This document shows, one piece after another, positions 41,014 through 52,454 of a DNA stretch of 64,000 bases. A program made the position numbers and the translations under genes. The notes beneath the pieces were generated by a model that saw only the letters and a list, made by a program, of their open reading frames with translations, was not told the DNA's origin and ran no database searches. This DNA is from Leishmania martiniquensis (lineage: Eukaryota; Euglenozoa; Kinetoplastea; Trypanosomatida; Trypanosomatidae): NCBI RefSeq assembly GCF_017916325.1, contig NC_090164.1, positions 1,035,501-1,099,500 on the forward strand, read 5' to 3'. The first letter of the stretch is position 1, and every line of letters starts with the position of its first letter.

Positions 41014-43632
41014 ATGTCGGCAGCAGCAGCAACGACGAGTATCATCACAACGCGGGCGTTGGAGGAATTTCGCAGCGGTAATGTTGACGCAGCAGAGCTC
41101 ATATTAGAAGAAGCGGCCAAGTCAGAGGATAATGTAAATGAACTTTTGTCCATTCAATGCCTGCGCGCCACCCTGGCGGCGATGAAGGGCAGCATGGACG
41201 TCACAGCCATCACCGCGCAGCTCGCCCCTGGAGAGCCGGCAAGGGTGCCTGTACAGAGCTATCTAGAAGGCATTGCGGCGATGGCGCGTGGCGATTTGGC
41301 CACTGCACGAAGGCGACTGGAGACGGCGGTGGAGCGGTGCGACGGCTTTGGTGCCGCCATGGTGTGCCTTGCCGCTGTCTACTACCTCACTAAGCAATAC
41401 GAGAAGAGCTACGCACAGTACTGCGATACGCTAAAGCTGCTCGGCACCGACAAGACACCGCCGGTGGTGCGGGTAGGGATGGGTCTTTGCGCCTTTCGGT
41501 TGCAGCGCCTCGTGGATGCCCGGCGCATCCTCGAGCGCGCCATCGAGGTGCATCCCGACGATGAGCTCGCGTGGTTAGGCCTGCTGGCGGTCTATATTGA
41601 CCTTCGCATGCTGCCACAGATTAATACGGCTGTGATGCGACTGAAGCAGTTGATGCCACAGAACACGACGGTGCTGCTGAAGGTGTGCGACTTAGCCTAC
41701 TTCCGCTCTGTGGAGGCCGGCCGGCTGAAGAGCTCCGTCGGGCGCCTGCGTGGACTTCTGCGGTACGTTCGGCAGACGGCCTCCTCGGAGGAAATGGCGC
41801 TGGTCGACTTCCACGAGGGCCGACTTCTGCTCGCCTGTGGTGACGTGGCAGCGGCGCAGCCACTCCTGGAGTCCGCCGTGCGCGCCAACCCGAACCTCTT
41901 AGCTGCCCGTATCCACTACGCCCGTCTGCTGATGTACACTAACCGCCACGCCGACGCGCAGACGCTGCTGATGGAGGTGAACAGGACGTGGCCGAACGAG
42001 AAGGAGGTGCTGCAGATGCTCGCTATTCTTGCCACGCGGGCGGGCAGGCACAGCGAGGCCCTTCACTACACTCACACCTTGACCACGACGGTGGCACAGG
42101 GTGACGTGAACTCGTGGGCGCTGGCGGTCGTATGTTCCCGTCTAGACACGGAGCACTGCAAGCGGATTTGCGCGCACGTGCGTGCTGTCCAGCGAGAGCT
42201 GAAGCTCCCGTCGAGCTGGAAGCTAAGCGCTAACCTCGCCATTCTGTCAGAGGACGTGGAGGCGGCGCAGGGCATCGTGGACACGGAGCTCGGAGCAGCC
42301 TTTCTTCTCTCTAACACAGCAGTAGACGTCTCCTACGTGCCGTTGCTGTATAATCTGGCCTTGCTGCTTGAGAAACGGGAGCCGGCGCGCGCGCAGCAGC
42401 TCTATGTGTACCTGGTGAAGCATTACAGCACCTTCACTGCACCGTACTACCGGTTGCATTTCCTGGCGAAGGAGGCAGGTCTGCTGCAGCAGGCCGTGGC
42501 GTGGCTGCAGTGGCTGCTGAAGGTGCACCCGATGGAAGCCACGGCCCAGACATGCATGGCGCAGCTGTACATGGAGAAGGTGAACGTGAAGGAGGCGCTT
42601 TCTATCTTCACCAAGGTGAACGCCTCCGAGTTGCAGCTGCCTGTCGCTTTGGCTGTCGGCGCCACCTCTCTGCAGGCATGCCAGCAATCCTCCTCACAGT
42701 GGCCGAGGCTGCTCGCCTCGGCGCGGTCCTTTTACCGGAAGGCCCTCGCGAAGGACCCCCGCAATATTCTCGCGGCCCACGGCTACGCGTGCTGCGACGG
42801 GCTCGAGCGGCGCGGCGACGCTGCCGAGGCGATGCTGAACAGCGTAAGCGAGGTGACCCCACTTTCCACCGTTCCTACGAGCAACGTCGACGCGCACCGC
42901 GCTAATGTGAAGATGCTTAGCCACGGCTACAAGCAGGCCGCAGACTACTTCGCGCGCATGCCGTCGCGCACATCCGAGCAGGACTCCATGTACTCGTACT
43001 GCTTGGCGATCGAGGGTCGGTACTCGGAGGCTCTAGAGCTGATGCACACCGCTTCTGTCAAGGCATCCGGTGAGGACCCGATGCTTGCGTACAATACAGC
43101 CCTGCTACACTTTATGGCCTTCGTTGACGGGCTTAGAGGCACCCGCGCCGTTACAGCGGCACAGGGTGAGTCGCTACTCGCCCACTTGGAGGATGGGCAG
43201 CAGGGCACCACTCTTCTGGAGAGCATCAAGGGGAGGTCCGAGGTGATGAGCCGCGCCAAGCGCTACCTGCGGTCTATCAGGGCCTACTGTGAGCGCCATC
43301 GTGCCACTGTGCACACGCTTGTAGAGGCTGGCCAGCAGCGGGCGAAAGAGCTGGCGCAGTCGCAGGAGGGATGGCGGCGTGCGCTTGTATTGCACAAAGC
43401 CGAGCAGCTGCGCCGACAGGAGGAGGAGGAGTTGGAGGAGCATCAGAAGGCGGAGGAGCTCAAGCTGGCGGAGGCAGACGTGTATGCTCGCTTTCGCCTA
43501 AGTCGTATTCAGCAACCGGCGGTGCTTATGAACGCGGAGTTGCTTGCGGCGACGATGGCGGATGCCTTGCAGGGCACAATGCAGGAAGAGGGCTCACCAG
43601 TGGCGCTGGGGGAGGAAGATGAGATGCCGTGA
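41014..43632 (+). CDS. CTR9: CTR9-like TPR protein of the Paf1 transcription-elongation complex
   Basis: 872 residues built almost entirely of tetratricopeptide repeats from about residue 10 to 740, for example blocks at 80-190, 270-330, 425-500 and 560-640. A Glu/Arg/Lys-rich helix follows (about 800-860, with RRQEEEELEEHQKAEEL). Long TPR superhelix plus charged C-terminal coil is the CTR9 layout, and segments such as FYRKALAKDPRNILAAHGYACC and the repeat running into SRAKRYLRSIRAYCERH fit CTR9. The Paf1 complex couples RNA polymerase II elongation to chromatin marks. Kinetoplastids are known to keep a reduced form with CTR9. Other large TPR proteins cannot be excluded. The ATG at 41014 opens MSAAAATTS; the upstream frame to 40840 is low in complexity. 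Confidence 0.78.
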   Translation: MSAAAATTSIITTRALEEFRSGNVDAAELILEEAAKSEDNVNELLSIQCLRATLAAMKGSMDVTAITAQLAPGEPARVPVQSYLEGIAAMARGDLATARRRLETAVERCDGFGAAMVCLAAVYYLTKQYEKSYAQYCDTLKLLGTDKTPPVVRVGMGLCAFRLQRLVDARRILERAIEVHPDDELAWLGLLAVYIDLRMLPQINTAVMRLKQLMPQNTTVLLKVCDLAYFRSVEAGRLKSSVGRLRGLLRYVRQTASSEEMALVDFHEGRLLLACGDVAAAQPLLESAVRANPNLLAARIHYARLLMYTNRHADAQTLLMEVNRTWPNEKEVLQMLAILATRAGRHSEALHYTHTLTTTVAQGDVNSWALAVVCSRLDTEHCKRICAHVRAVQRELKLPSSWKLSANLAILSEDVEAAQGIVDTELGAAFLLSNTAVDVSYVPLLYNLALLLEKREPARAQQLYVYLVKHYSTFTAPYYRLHFLAKEAGLLQQAVAWLQWLLKVHPMEATAQTCMAQLYMEKVNVKEALSIFTKVNASELQLPVALAVGATSLQACQQSSSQWPRLLASARSFYRKALAKDPRNILAAHGYACCDGLERRGDAAEAMLNSVSEVTPLSTVPTSNVDAHRANVKMLSHGYKQAADYFARMPSRTSEQDSMYSYCLAIEGRYSEALELMHTASVKASGEDPMLAYNTALLHFMAFVDGLRGTRAVTAAQGESLLAHLEDGQQGTTLLESIKGRSEVMSRAKRYLRSIRAYCERHRATVHTLVEAGQQRAKELAQSQEGWRRALVLHKAEQLRRQEEEELEEHQKAEELKLAEADVYARFRLSRIQQPAVLMNAELLAATMADALQGTMQEEGSPVALGEEDEMP

Positions 43633-44820
43633 TCTACTCCCGCCTGTATGCCTGCTGCGAAGTGTTTTCTCTTGCGCAATGCATCGCAGCGCTGTCGAGG
43701 GTAGGCTGATTTGTGGCATGGCGCGTGCTTACGCGTGTATGTGCACTGCCTACTCGGCTGCTGATGCTGTTGTCGGTGACAGTGGAGAGGGCGTTGTGGC
43801 TTTGACGCCATAAACGATTTGCGGGTCAGCAGCGGGGCAGGGGCTGACGAAGGGCCTTTGCTTTTTGCGCGGGCAGCTTGGCGGAGGTGTCCTGCTGCGG
43901 CGCAGGTGGAGCGCCAACGTCCCTGAGCGATAAGGTGCGAGGATGGACAGGAAGAAGGAGGTCATGCGAGCGGCAGCTGCAGAGCAGTCGGGCAACGGGG
44001 GAGGGGGTGGCCCTACACAGGAGAGCCGGCAGGGAGGGCGGCGGCACACCGTGCCCTGTGGCGCACGCTTATCTTTGCCGTTGCCGCTCACTGCGTGTGT
44101 GTCGAGTCTGTCCTCTCTCCCCCTTCTGCAGTCTAGTGGGGAGCTTTTGTTTTGTTTTCTCTTTCTCCGTTCTGTTAACTGCCATCAGGGACGGACACCC
44201 TATCGAGGCGTGGCCGCCCGCTAGTCGCCCTTGCATGAATGGGCGTGGGTGCGTGCCTGCGTTGGCATTTAAATACGCCGTACCCCCTCCCCTTCCCCCA
44301 AGGAGGTACTTTACTCACAAGAGGTGTACACATCTGTTTTACTCTGCGCTAACTCTCCCTCCGTATCTTCCCCGCCACCCGTCATTCGGGAGCAGCTCGC
44401 CACCGTTGGCAGAGAAGCCTGTAATGCGTGGTTTCAGCGGCGATGCAGCTCGTCGGAAGCACGAAAGCTCCCTGCCATGGGCGGCCGTCTCGGCTCCTCG
44501 CCAGCACGCGATGGGCAGTGAATTTTCGGAGCGGCATGGAAGGCTGCTTTCTTCGTCCCCCTCTCTCGGGCTGCTATCTATGAGACGCGCGGACACGCGC
44601 ACCAAGGCCAACACCAAACGGCTTCTGTGGGTGACACTCACAGCTTAGTAAGCTATCTCTCCGTCTCCATCTCCCTCCCCGATTCTTTTTTTTTCTCACA
44701 CGTGCGCCCTTCTCTGCGAACTTCCCGTTTGCTCTTCAGGTCTCTCTGCCCCCCCTCCCCTCTCTCCCCCCAACCCCTGCGTCGTCAGGCTCCACTCGAC
44801 AGGTACCTGCAGCGACCGAC
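43633..44820. other. Spacer upstream of the CFAP96-like gene
   Basis: About 1.2 kb. A dense CT tract at 44735-44785 leads to AG residues just before 44821. No other feature recognised. Confidence 0.5.
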
Positions 44821-45843
44821 ATGACGGACACCGCCTATGGTGGTCTCTTTCAAGACCCGCCGTACCTCTCCTCCGACCCGGACCCTCGAAAGACGGACCC
44901 CTACGAAAAGTATGACGCGATTCCGTCAAGATATTTGGGCAAGAACATGACCGTCGGGGGCCGCGTGCCACCCGGCCAGCATCCTGACGCCTTCTTCGAA
45001 AAGAAGTTCCTCACCCTCGCCTCCTCGGAGCAGAACGGGGGTAAGCCGGTGGACTACGACGAGAAGAAGTGGTCAGCCGCCGCGGCCCCAAAGAAGGATT
45101 CGAAGCCCATCTCCGACAAAGAGTTCCGCTACTCATCGTATCCGGAGAAGAGCACCGGCCCGGGCAGCTACTACGGCTGCTTTCAGAATCGACCGTACGA
45201 GTATATGACGGAGCCGTGGGATGATGGGAAGTCGAAGAAGAAGAGGGCAGCAAAGCCCAAGGAGGAGGAAACACCGACGCACCTGCCCAACATCAAGACG
45301 AACCCCGCCAAGAAGGGCACCTACGGCTACCCGGGACTGCTGCTGAGCAACCCGACGTACAACGACAACTGGAAAAACGACTACGCCGCTGCGGAGGCAG
45401 AGAGGGCACGCAAGGAGCGTAAGCAGGGCCCCGCACCAAAAGCGTTAGGGCCACCGTTTCACATTCCCGGCGTGAGCCACTCCTACATTGACGAATTGCC
45501 CAATACGGGCGTGTCTGGGGTCTATGCGGCCTACGAGGCCCCGGCGGATAGTGCTGCCGAGAAGCGTAAGGCCAAGAAAGAAGCCGCAGCTGCCCCTACG
45601 CTCGTTCATGCGCGCGCCTTCTGCGGTTCTGCCAACCGGTCCGGCGAGCAGGGGTGTCTGAACCCGTTCCCCAACGTGTGGGCGCATCCGGATGAGATGC
45701 AACCATCCAAGAACGCCTTGCGCAAGCAGGCACAAAAAGAGAAGGAAGAGGCTGCTCGGAAGCCCAAGAGGGTGGATGTGTGGAAACCGAACTCCTTCGG
45801 GAAGACGTCTGTAGTGTCTTCGTGCCTTCGTCGGTTCTACTGA
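44821..45843 (+). CDS. CFAP96: CFAP96/C4orf47-like (DUF4586) flagellar protein
   Basis: 340 residues. Matching the human C4orf47 family pattern are GPGSYYGCF near 116, the TNPAKKGTYGY block near 160, the following NDYAAAEAERARKERK helix and a PF-x-I-PG segment, then a C-terminal C-x-NPFPNVWAHPDE piece. The family is a conserved, mostly ciliary/centrosomal protein of eukaryotes with motile cilia, rich in short Gly/Pro/Tyr motifs like microtubule-inner or axonemal proteins. No membrane segment or enzyme motif is seen. The ATG at 44821 is the first after the CT tract. A flagellar role is inferred from the family. Confidence 0.75.
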   Translation: MTDTAYGGLFQDPPYLSSDPDPRKTDPYEKYDAIPSRYLGKNMTVGGRVPPGQHPDAFFEKKFLTLASSEQNGGKPVDYDEKKWSAAAAPKKDSKPISDKEFRYSSYPEKSTGPGSYYGCFQNRPYEYMTEPWDDGKSKKKRAAKPKEEETPTHLPNIKTNPAKKGTYGYPGLLLSNPTYNDNWKNDYAAAEAERARKERKQGPAPKALGPPFHIPGVSHSYIDELPNTGVSGVYAAYEAPADSAAEKRKAKKEAAAAPTLVHARAFCGSANRSGEQGCLNPFPNVWAHPDEMQPSKNALRKQAQKEKEEAARKPKRVDVWKPNSFGKTSVVSSCLRRFY

Positions 45844-47729
45844 GCGTCTCGGTTGGTGCCGTTGCTGGAGCCTACTAAAATTGTCCTACTCAGACCTGCT
45901 TCGGGCGCGCGAGTAGACACGCTCTGTTGCTTGCGGCGCTGCGTCTCCTCCGCTCGCCTTCGCCAGGGGGCAGGGGGAGGTGCGCAGGGCCCTTCTGTTC
46001 TTTCCAATCCTGTGGTCAGCCCTGTGATTGGAAGATAGGGCAGATTGGACGGCGGGGTGACGGGCCGCAACGACAGCGTACCATCTCACACTGCCGAATC
46101 AGCCAGGCCTCCCGCGCTCGTCCTCTCTCTCTTCCTGTCTTCTCTGTTTGTTGGATGAAGGAGAAGGCAGCATGGCTGGTGGTGGGCCATGCCCGGCCCT
46201 GATGACTCCGAACTCTTTTGCTGCTGTATTCATGTTGAGAACGCTGCTCTTTGCTCTTGAGAGTCATCACTCTCGTCGCGCGAATGTACACGACCTCCCC
46301 TTCCCTTCCCCTCCCTTCCCACTCCACCACTCTTATCACCGGTAGGAAAGGGGCGCTCGCCCTTGCCCGCTTCGAGCAGCGTCCTACCCCCACCCTTTCT
46401 CCTGTTTTTTTTTTGCCAGGTCCTTTCGCATGTACAGAAGAGACTTCGCGTAAAAAGAGGTCAAACGGGGAGAGGAAGGGGTTAAGGGGGGAGTTTAACT
46501 GAGTCGTTTTTTTTTGTCGTGTCCTCGCTCCCTCTCTGTCGCTTGCGCTTTGACGGGTCGCTTCGGCTGCACCCCCAACCTCAACTTTACTCCCCTCCGC
46601 ACCGCTTACGCCTCCACTTCTCTTGTTCTTCCCTCCTTTGGCTTTTCTTTGTACTGCAGATGGTGCGGACGGCCCTTTCTTTCCTTCAGGCTTCTGTGCT
46701 CTCGACATACCCCCCTCCTCTCCACCAGGCATCGCCTTCCATTGAGGCCTCATCTGCTGTGGCGTGCCGTTTTGTACCCGATGTCTCCTCGTCGACGGCA
46801 CTCGCCAATGCACGAACAATCGGATCAACGCACGGGACGGGAAAGCAGTTCTTCATCGAGTCACTCGTCTTGAATTCTTTTTTCCGTCTACTTCCATGTT
46901 GGGCTTTCACTGCTGGCCCGGTCAGAGGCTTTCCCATCGCCTACGGACGCATGTCAAAGTGGGCCATGAAAGAAACGCGGTATGGACCTACGAGCAAACT
47001 TTGAGCGTGCTGCTGGCGATCGCGCGGCCATGCGCTTAGCATTGCGGCTCGTTAGCCACGCCTCGACTGCAATCTCCCCACTCGCATTGCCTTTCTTTAT
47101 CCATCTCTTTCTGTCCTCTCTCCCCTGCCTTGTCTCCACGAATATCTTGTCGCCTTTACATGCCATGCTTGTGTGTCTCTGTGCACACACTCACACGTGG
47201 CTATGCGCGCGCACTCTCTTTTTTTTTCACGTGGCCCTGCACCTTTTTACGTGTCTCACGTTTGCTTCTGTTGCTGTGGCGACGACTCACTGTCTGCACT
47301 TCTGGGCGCATTTTTTCCCCACACGCACACCCATACGTTAAGGGCTTTCTGTTTCGAGCCACTCTTTTTTTTACGTTTCCCCGACGTTCTCTTGTGGTTT
47401 AGCGTTGTCGCACTCAAGCTCCTCTCGCTGCGCGTCCAGGCACATCCTCGGCAATACCCTCCCCCCTTCCTCCCTCCCCTTCCTCTCTGCACCTCCGCGC
47501 GTGCTGAACGCACATACACGCCTGCCCATACACAAAAGCAAATCCGCACCCGAATCAGAGGTGTCCTTTCATACACGTCCGCCCCCCTTCCCCCTCCTCC
47601 TCCTCTCCTCCTTCCCCTCGCACCCGCACGCCGGCCCCCTTCTCTGCGACGAAATACACAACAGGCTCTGCTAGGAGCAGCTTCAGAACACATTGGAGAG
47701 CTCCTTTATTCACTCGCACAGAAAAAAAA
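45844..47729. other. Spacer upstream of the NEK kinase
   Basis: About 1.9 kb, pyrimidine-rich. One candidate small frame at 46660-47004 (114 codons) begins immediately after an AG and is discussed as a finding. Nothing else recognised. Confidence 0.5.
47701..47721 (+). promoter_or_regulatory. Possible trans-splice acceptor of the NEK kinase with an all-A leader
   Basis: A short pyrimidine-rich stretch ends in cacag, with AG at 47720-47721. Only eight A residues separate this AG from the ATG at 47730. Another AG near 47695 would give a longer 5'UTR. Confidence 0.35.
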
Positions 47730-49253
47730 ATGGCGCAAGCAGCCGACGAGACGCGAGCGCTTGAGAGCGAGGTGTTTTGCAGCAAGTATCGCCGCATCAA
47801 GTCGATCGGCAAAGGCAGCTTCGGTGAAGCTGTGCTCGTCCGCTCCAAGTCGGATGGCAAGCGCTACGTGGCCAAAGCGATCGACTCTGTCTCAATGACG
47901 TCAAAGGAGCGGCGTGACGTGCAGAACGAGATCCGCATTTTAGCCGCTGTCGACCACCCGAACATCATTCGCTACCACGAGCACTTCGAAGATGGCACCC
48001 TCATTTTTATCATCATGGAATACGCCGACGGCGGCGACCTGAGCTCCCGCATCAAGGAGGCGAAGAAGCAGGAGAAGCCGCAGCCGTTCGACCCGAACTT
48101 GGCAATGTTCTGGTTTCTCCAGATCTGCATGGCACTCAAGTACCTGCACGACAACCACATCCTTCATCGAGACCTCAAGACGGCTAACATCTTCCTTACC
48201 TCCAAGAACGTGGTGAAACTCGGTGACTTTGGTATTTCGACTGTCCTGCAGAACACAATGGCGTGCGCCAAGACGGTGTGCGGCACCCCCTACTACTTCT
48301 CACCGGAGCTCTGCCAAAGCAAGCCATACAACAACAAGAGCGATGTGTGGGCCCTCGGCGTCGTCTTCTATGAGACCCTCACCCTGCACCGCCCCTTCAA
48401 CGCCAAGACGCTGAAGGACCTCCTCAGGAAGATCTTAGCGGGTAGCTACGACCCGATCCCTTCCACAATTCCGGTGGAGATGCGCTCCTTGTGTGCTAGC
48501 CTTCTGCAGGTGAACTACATGCAGCGCCCCAGCATCAACCGCATCCTAGAGAGCTCTTACGTGCAAAGCACCTTGCGCAGCTTCAGTGAGGACCTGGCTC
48601 GCCAGGTGGAGAAGGACCGCAACGATTTCGAGGAAAAGCAGCTTAGGGAACGCGAAAAGCAAGAGAAGTCGCCGGCGTCGAAGTCAGCGGCAGCGACACA
48701 GCTGCCGCACGAGCCGGTGAAGCCTCAGCTCAGCGAGCGCGAGCAGATGGCTATGCTGCGCGGCATGGACCGCGACAAGATGAAGGCGATGCTGGCAAAG
48801 CAGGCGGCAGAGGAAAAAAGTGTCTCAACAAGTGCAGCGGCGTCTGAACCGGCGGCCCATCCCGACGTGGATGATGACGGCGACTACATTGCACAGAAAA
48901 AGGCCATGGTCCGGCAAAGTAAGGATATTGTTGGCAAGTCAAACCTTGGCGGTCACCCGGAGGAGTTTGGTGATGGCCCCACCGACAGCGTTTCACAAGT
49001 GGAGACGATTACACTGGCAAGCGGGCAGACGGTGCTGGCCTCCGATGTGCGTAGTCACTTGGAGAAGGAGATGGGCACCGAGCTGCTGGATCGCGCTGTC
49101 GAGATGTACAACTCTTGCATGATGAGCGGCCTCTCCAACGCGGAGATGCTGCACGAGCTGATCGAGCTTGTCGGATCGCAGTTTGCGCACAACTCGAACG
49201 CCATCACAAAGCTGGCGGTCTGGGAGGGGAAGCAGAAGGTCATGAGCGCTTAG
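47730..49253 (+). CDS. NEK-family serine/threonine protein kinase
   Basis: 507 residues. The kinase domain (about 20-275) is complete: IGKGSFGEAVLV loop, Lys49, MEYADGGDLSSRI hinge, HRDLKTANI with Asp148, LGDFGIS with Asp166, activation loop TVCGTPYYFSPE and SDVWALGVV. The GDLSSRI hinge, LKTANIFL and CGTPYYFSPE patterns are typical of NEKs, which act in flagellum, basal body and cell-cycle control. Kinetoplastids have an enlarged NEK set. The tail holds a basic-acidic coiled coil (about 285-325), a short helix EREQMAMLRGMDRDKMKAML and a C-terminal helical segment ending at 507. The exact orthologue is not identified. Confidence 0.95.
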   Translation: MAQAADETRALESEVFCSKYRRIKSIGKGSFGEAVLVRSKSDGKRYVAKAIDSVSMTSKERRDVQNEIRILAAVDHPNIIRYHEHFEDGTLIFIIMEYADGGDLSSRIKEAKKQEKPQPFDPNLAMFWFLQICMALKYLHDNHILHRDLKTANIFLTSKNVVKLGDFGISTVLQNTMACAKTVCGTPYYFSPELCQSKPYNNKSDVWALGVVFYETLTLHRPFNAKTLKDLLRKILAGSYDPIPSTIPVEMRSLCASLLQVNYMQRPSINRILESSYVQSTLRSFSEDLARQVEKDRNDFEEKQLREREKQEKSPASKSAAATQLPHEPVKPQLSEREQMAMLRGMDRDKMKAMLAKQAAEEKSVSTSAAASEPAAHPDVDDDGDYIAQKKAMVRQSKDIVGKSNLGGHPEEFGDGPTDSVSQVETITLASGQTVLASDVRSHLEKEMGTELLDRAVEMYNSCMMSGLSNAEMLHELIELVGSQFAHNSNAITKLAVWEGKQKVMSA

Positions 49254-52200
49254 GTGAAAATAGCCACGCACGAGCTTTGCACGTGGCGCGGTGGTTTCGC
49301 TCTAAAGCTGTAGGGCACAAAGAACAGGAGAGGAAGGAGGGCCGCGATATGGCGCGTCTTCCACTTGCTTTTTTTTTAGCTGTGCGTCTCGACTCTTGTC
49401 ACCTGTGGAGATGCGCGGCTCTGGGCGACGCGATTCCGGCTCCACGCGCTCTCCGGGTGTAAGCGAGATGCATAGTGCTCCCATGCACCTCCTTTCTGCT
49501 TACACCATCAAACGCAGCTGGTGGGGCAGAGTTGTGTCGTTATGTAGGCGCTGATGTGGATGGCTTCTTGTGGGCGACAGTATGCTGTGCGGATACTGTT
49601 ACTGTTTGTTTTCGCTGTGGTGCCTTTTTTGCTTCTCTTTTCGTGTCGTTTTTCTTTTTCGCATTGTTTACCGCAGTGCCTTCGTCGCTGTTGCTGCCAG
49701 CCCCTCCCCCCTCCCCCTCATTTCTGTGGGTGCGGGTGCACCCTGGTATACAGTAACTCTCTCGGGTCTTTTAGCCCCCCTCCCTTCCTCCACCCACCTG
49801 CCCGCTTCGTTGCTGTGCGTTCCTCCCTCCCCCCTTCCCCTCAGGTGACTGTCGTTCTCCCTTTCTGCTCTGCTCTGTGTTCAGTTGCCCCTCCCTTCCC
49901 ACTGTCTCCATGTGTGTGACTGCATGTGCTTAATCGCTCTTCAAAGGTTTCCTCCGTTTTCGCGGCTGCTTGCCACCAGTCACCAAGCTGCGTCTGAGGG
50001 CTCTAGTGTGCGCTGGGGGGAAGGCGGTGAGAGAATTTCGCGAGGTGCAAAGGGAAGGGAAGAGGGCAAGCGGGCTCATGGGGCAGGGGGGTATACGCAA
50101 GGGACGGGGGGAGGAGAGGAGGAGCGAGACAAGCGAACAGACGCCACACATCGCCGGAGATTTCAACGAAGCAGCAAAAAAAAGCCCAAGCGACTTTCTT
50201 GCGATACACTTTGGCCCATTTCGCACACCGCACACCTCAGCGCTCTTTCGTATGCACAAAAACGGAACCGAAAAAAGGGACGTCGAAAACGGTACTGTGC
50301 TGATGCGTCTTTTTTTTCTTCGCTGTCATCTCTGTTTGAGGACACCGCAGCAGCGGCAACGAGTAGCCGCCGTCACTCCGTACGAAAAGAGGACGAGTTC
50401 TCTCTTTTTGTTTTTAGTTTTTCCTTTTTAGCACGCTGTAGCGCACTTGAAGGGACTGCCTCTCTCTCTGTATCGGATGCGTATACTACCGCGACGAGAT
50501 ATACTAGCTGCCGCGGCGAAAGCGATGTATAAAGGGGCTGTGAAGCTTCAAGTGACCCCTTCCCTTCCTCCCTCCACGCCCCCACCCCCCACACACACTC
50601 TCACCAACACACATACCTTTGCCCTGTGCCATCTCCCCCCCTGAGTGATGTTGTGGGTACGGTGGTGAAGACGGCAACGGCTGAGCGCGGCATCGCACGG
50701 TCTCTCTTTTCGTGCGTTATCGCTTCCGTACTGTTCGACCCCTTTTTCCGTTCCTTTACTCCCTCCATTTCTCGGGTGTTTTCTTTTCACAGTTGACGTG
50801 ATTTTTTTCATGCGATGGATCGGTGGTCAGACGGCAGTCCAGCGTGCACGTAACCCGTCAATTTGCTTTTTTCGTGACGTTGGACTCTTTGGGGATGTTG
50901 GCGGCTCGACTGGGGAGATCTCGGCAGGGCTAAGAGATACGTGAAAGAAGGAGAGAGAGGCAATGGCGAATCGCGGTATGGCATCTTTTTCTTCGAAAAG
51001 AGAAGAAGCGGAGATTTCGTCATAGTGGAGTGCCGCTCGTTCTATTGCCCAACCCTTCTTCACCTCCCACCCATCCCCAGTGCATCTTTTTTTTTGTTCT
51101 GGTCCTCTCCTCTCGACCTGTTTGTCCCTTGTGGGCGACGCTTGTACACAAGCATGCATACGTACGCAAACATACGTACATACTTTATGTATGCTCGCGT
51201 GTCTCTTACCCTGTTTTGCTTTCTTTGTGTGTGCGCCTTTGCGTGTAGAAACGATTGCGTGTATAAACGCATGCGCGTGTGTCTGAGCGTCTCTATCTAT
51301 CTGTTTGTGTGTCTGTGTGTGTGCCCGTTGTACACGTGCCCCCTTTTTTCCTTGATTTCTCTCTTTTTTTTGTGTATCTGACAGATGTCGCCGCTTGCGT
51401 GAATGAAACCGCCACTGCAACATCAGCGACAAGAAAAAAAAACTTGCCAAAACCAAACGGGGCGTCGCATCATCCCAAAAACTGAAGGAAAGGAAAAAAC
51501 GTGGAGAAGGAGCTGCGTGAACAGGAAGAGACAGAGGGGGAGAGGGGCTGCGCTGCGGCAGGCATGGCCGAAGAAAAAAAGCGAAGAGTGAGAGGTTCTC
51601 AGGATAAGCGGCACGACCTGAGGCCGCTTCATCACTTTCTCCCTCAGCGACGCCGTTTATCACCTCTCCCAGACAAGCACGCATCGCCCAAAGATTTGAT
51701 CGGCCCTTTTCTCGCTGCTTTCCCCTAATGACGCAGATGGGTTTACTGCCGTGACTATTAAGCGTTTGGTGGTCATTCAACGCTGTGGATCCTCTGGCCC
51801 CTCCCCCTTCCCCCTACTCGCATGGCTCGCCGCACTCGACGCTCCCAGCGGCCCACGGTGGCCCTGCATCTTTACGTTCTCGCCAAGGGCGAAAGGGGCA
51901 CAAGTGGCCCACCTTCACTGGTGCATGTGCGTCTTACATCTCTCCCTCTCCGCGCGACTATCTCTTGCTCTTTGCTTTTTGGCCTGCTGTGCGCCTCCGG
52001 GTTCCCTTCCCTTCCTCGCTGTCGGCCTCTAATCACCTTGGCCCTGCCTGTCGCGCCGCTTTCCTCACACCACTGCTGCCACAACTCTCCTCCACAGGGA
52101 TAGGAAACTTATAGCATCGAAGACAACGTTGGCAATACTGTGCTTTTTTTTCCCCATAGGGCTGCACGCGCGATCTCCCTGTGATGGTAACTTTTCGCAC

Positions 52201-52454
52201 CATCCATTTCCTTCCTTTCTTGCGTCTTCACCTTGTCTCTCCAGCGCAGCTGCTGCAGGTGGTGAGCTCTCCTTCCCGTGGCCGTGGTGCTCTCTCAAAA
52301 GCTTTGCGAGCTTGTCAGCGCCCGCTGAGGACAAAAGAGGCAGTCCTTCTTCATCTATACGTACGCACATACGTTTTCAAGCAGGGAGGCGCGCTGTCTG
52401 CCTCATTTCCTGCCCAACCCAATCTGCCGCTCACCCGATCTTGATCTCTGCCGC
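49254..52454. other. Long spacer upstream of the FG protein
   Basis: About 3.2 kb with CT tracts, a purine-rich patch at about 49990-50180 and TG/CA alternating stretches near 51225-51345. No gene, RNA or duplicated block recognised. Confidence 0.5.

Noticed and set aside
43878..44648. Plus-strand frame of 256 codons after the CTR9-like gene
   Set aside because: Low complexity, mixed frames and no homology recognised.
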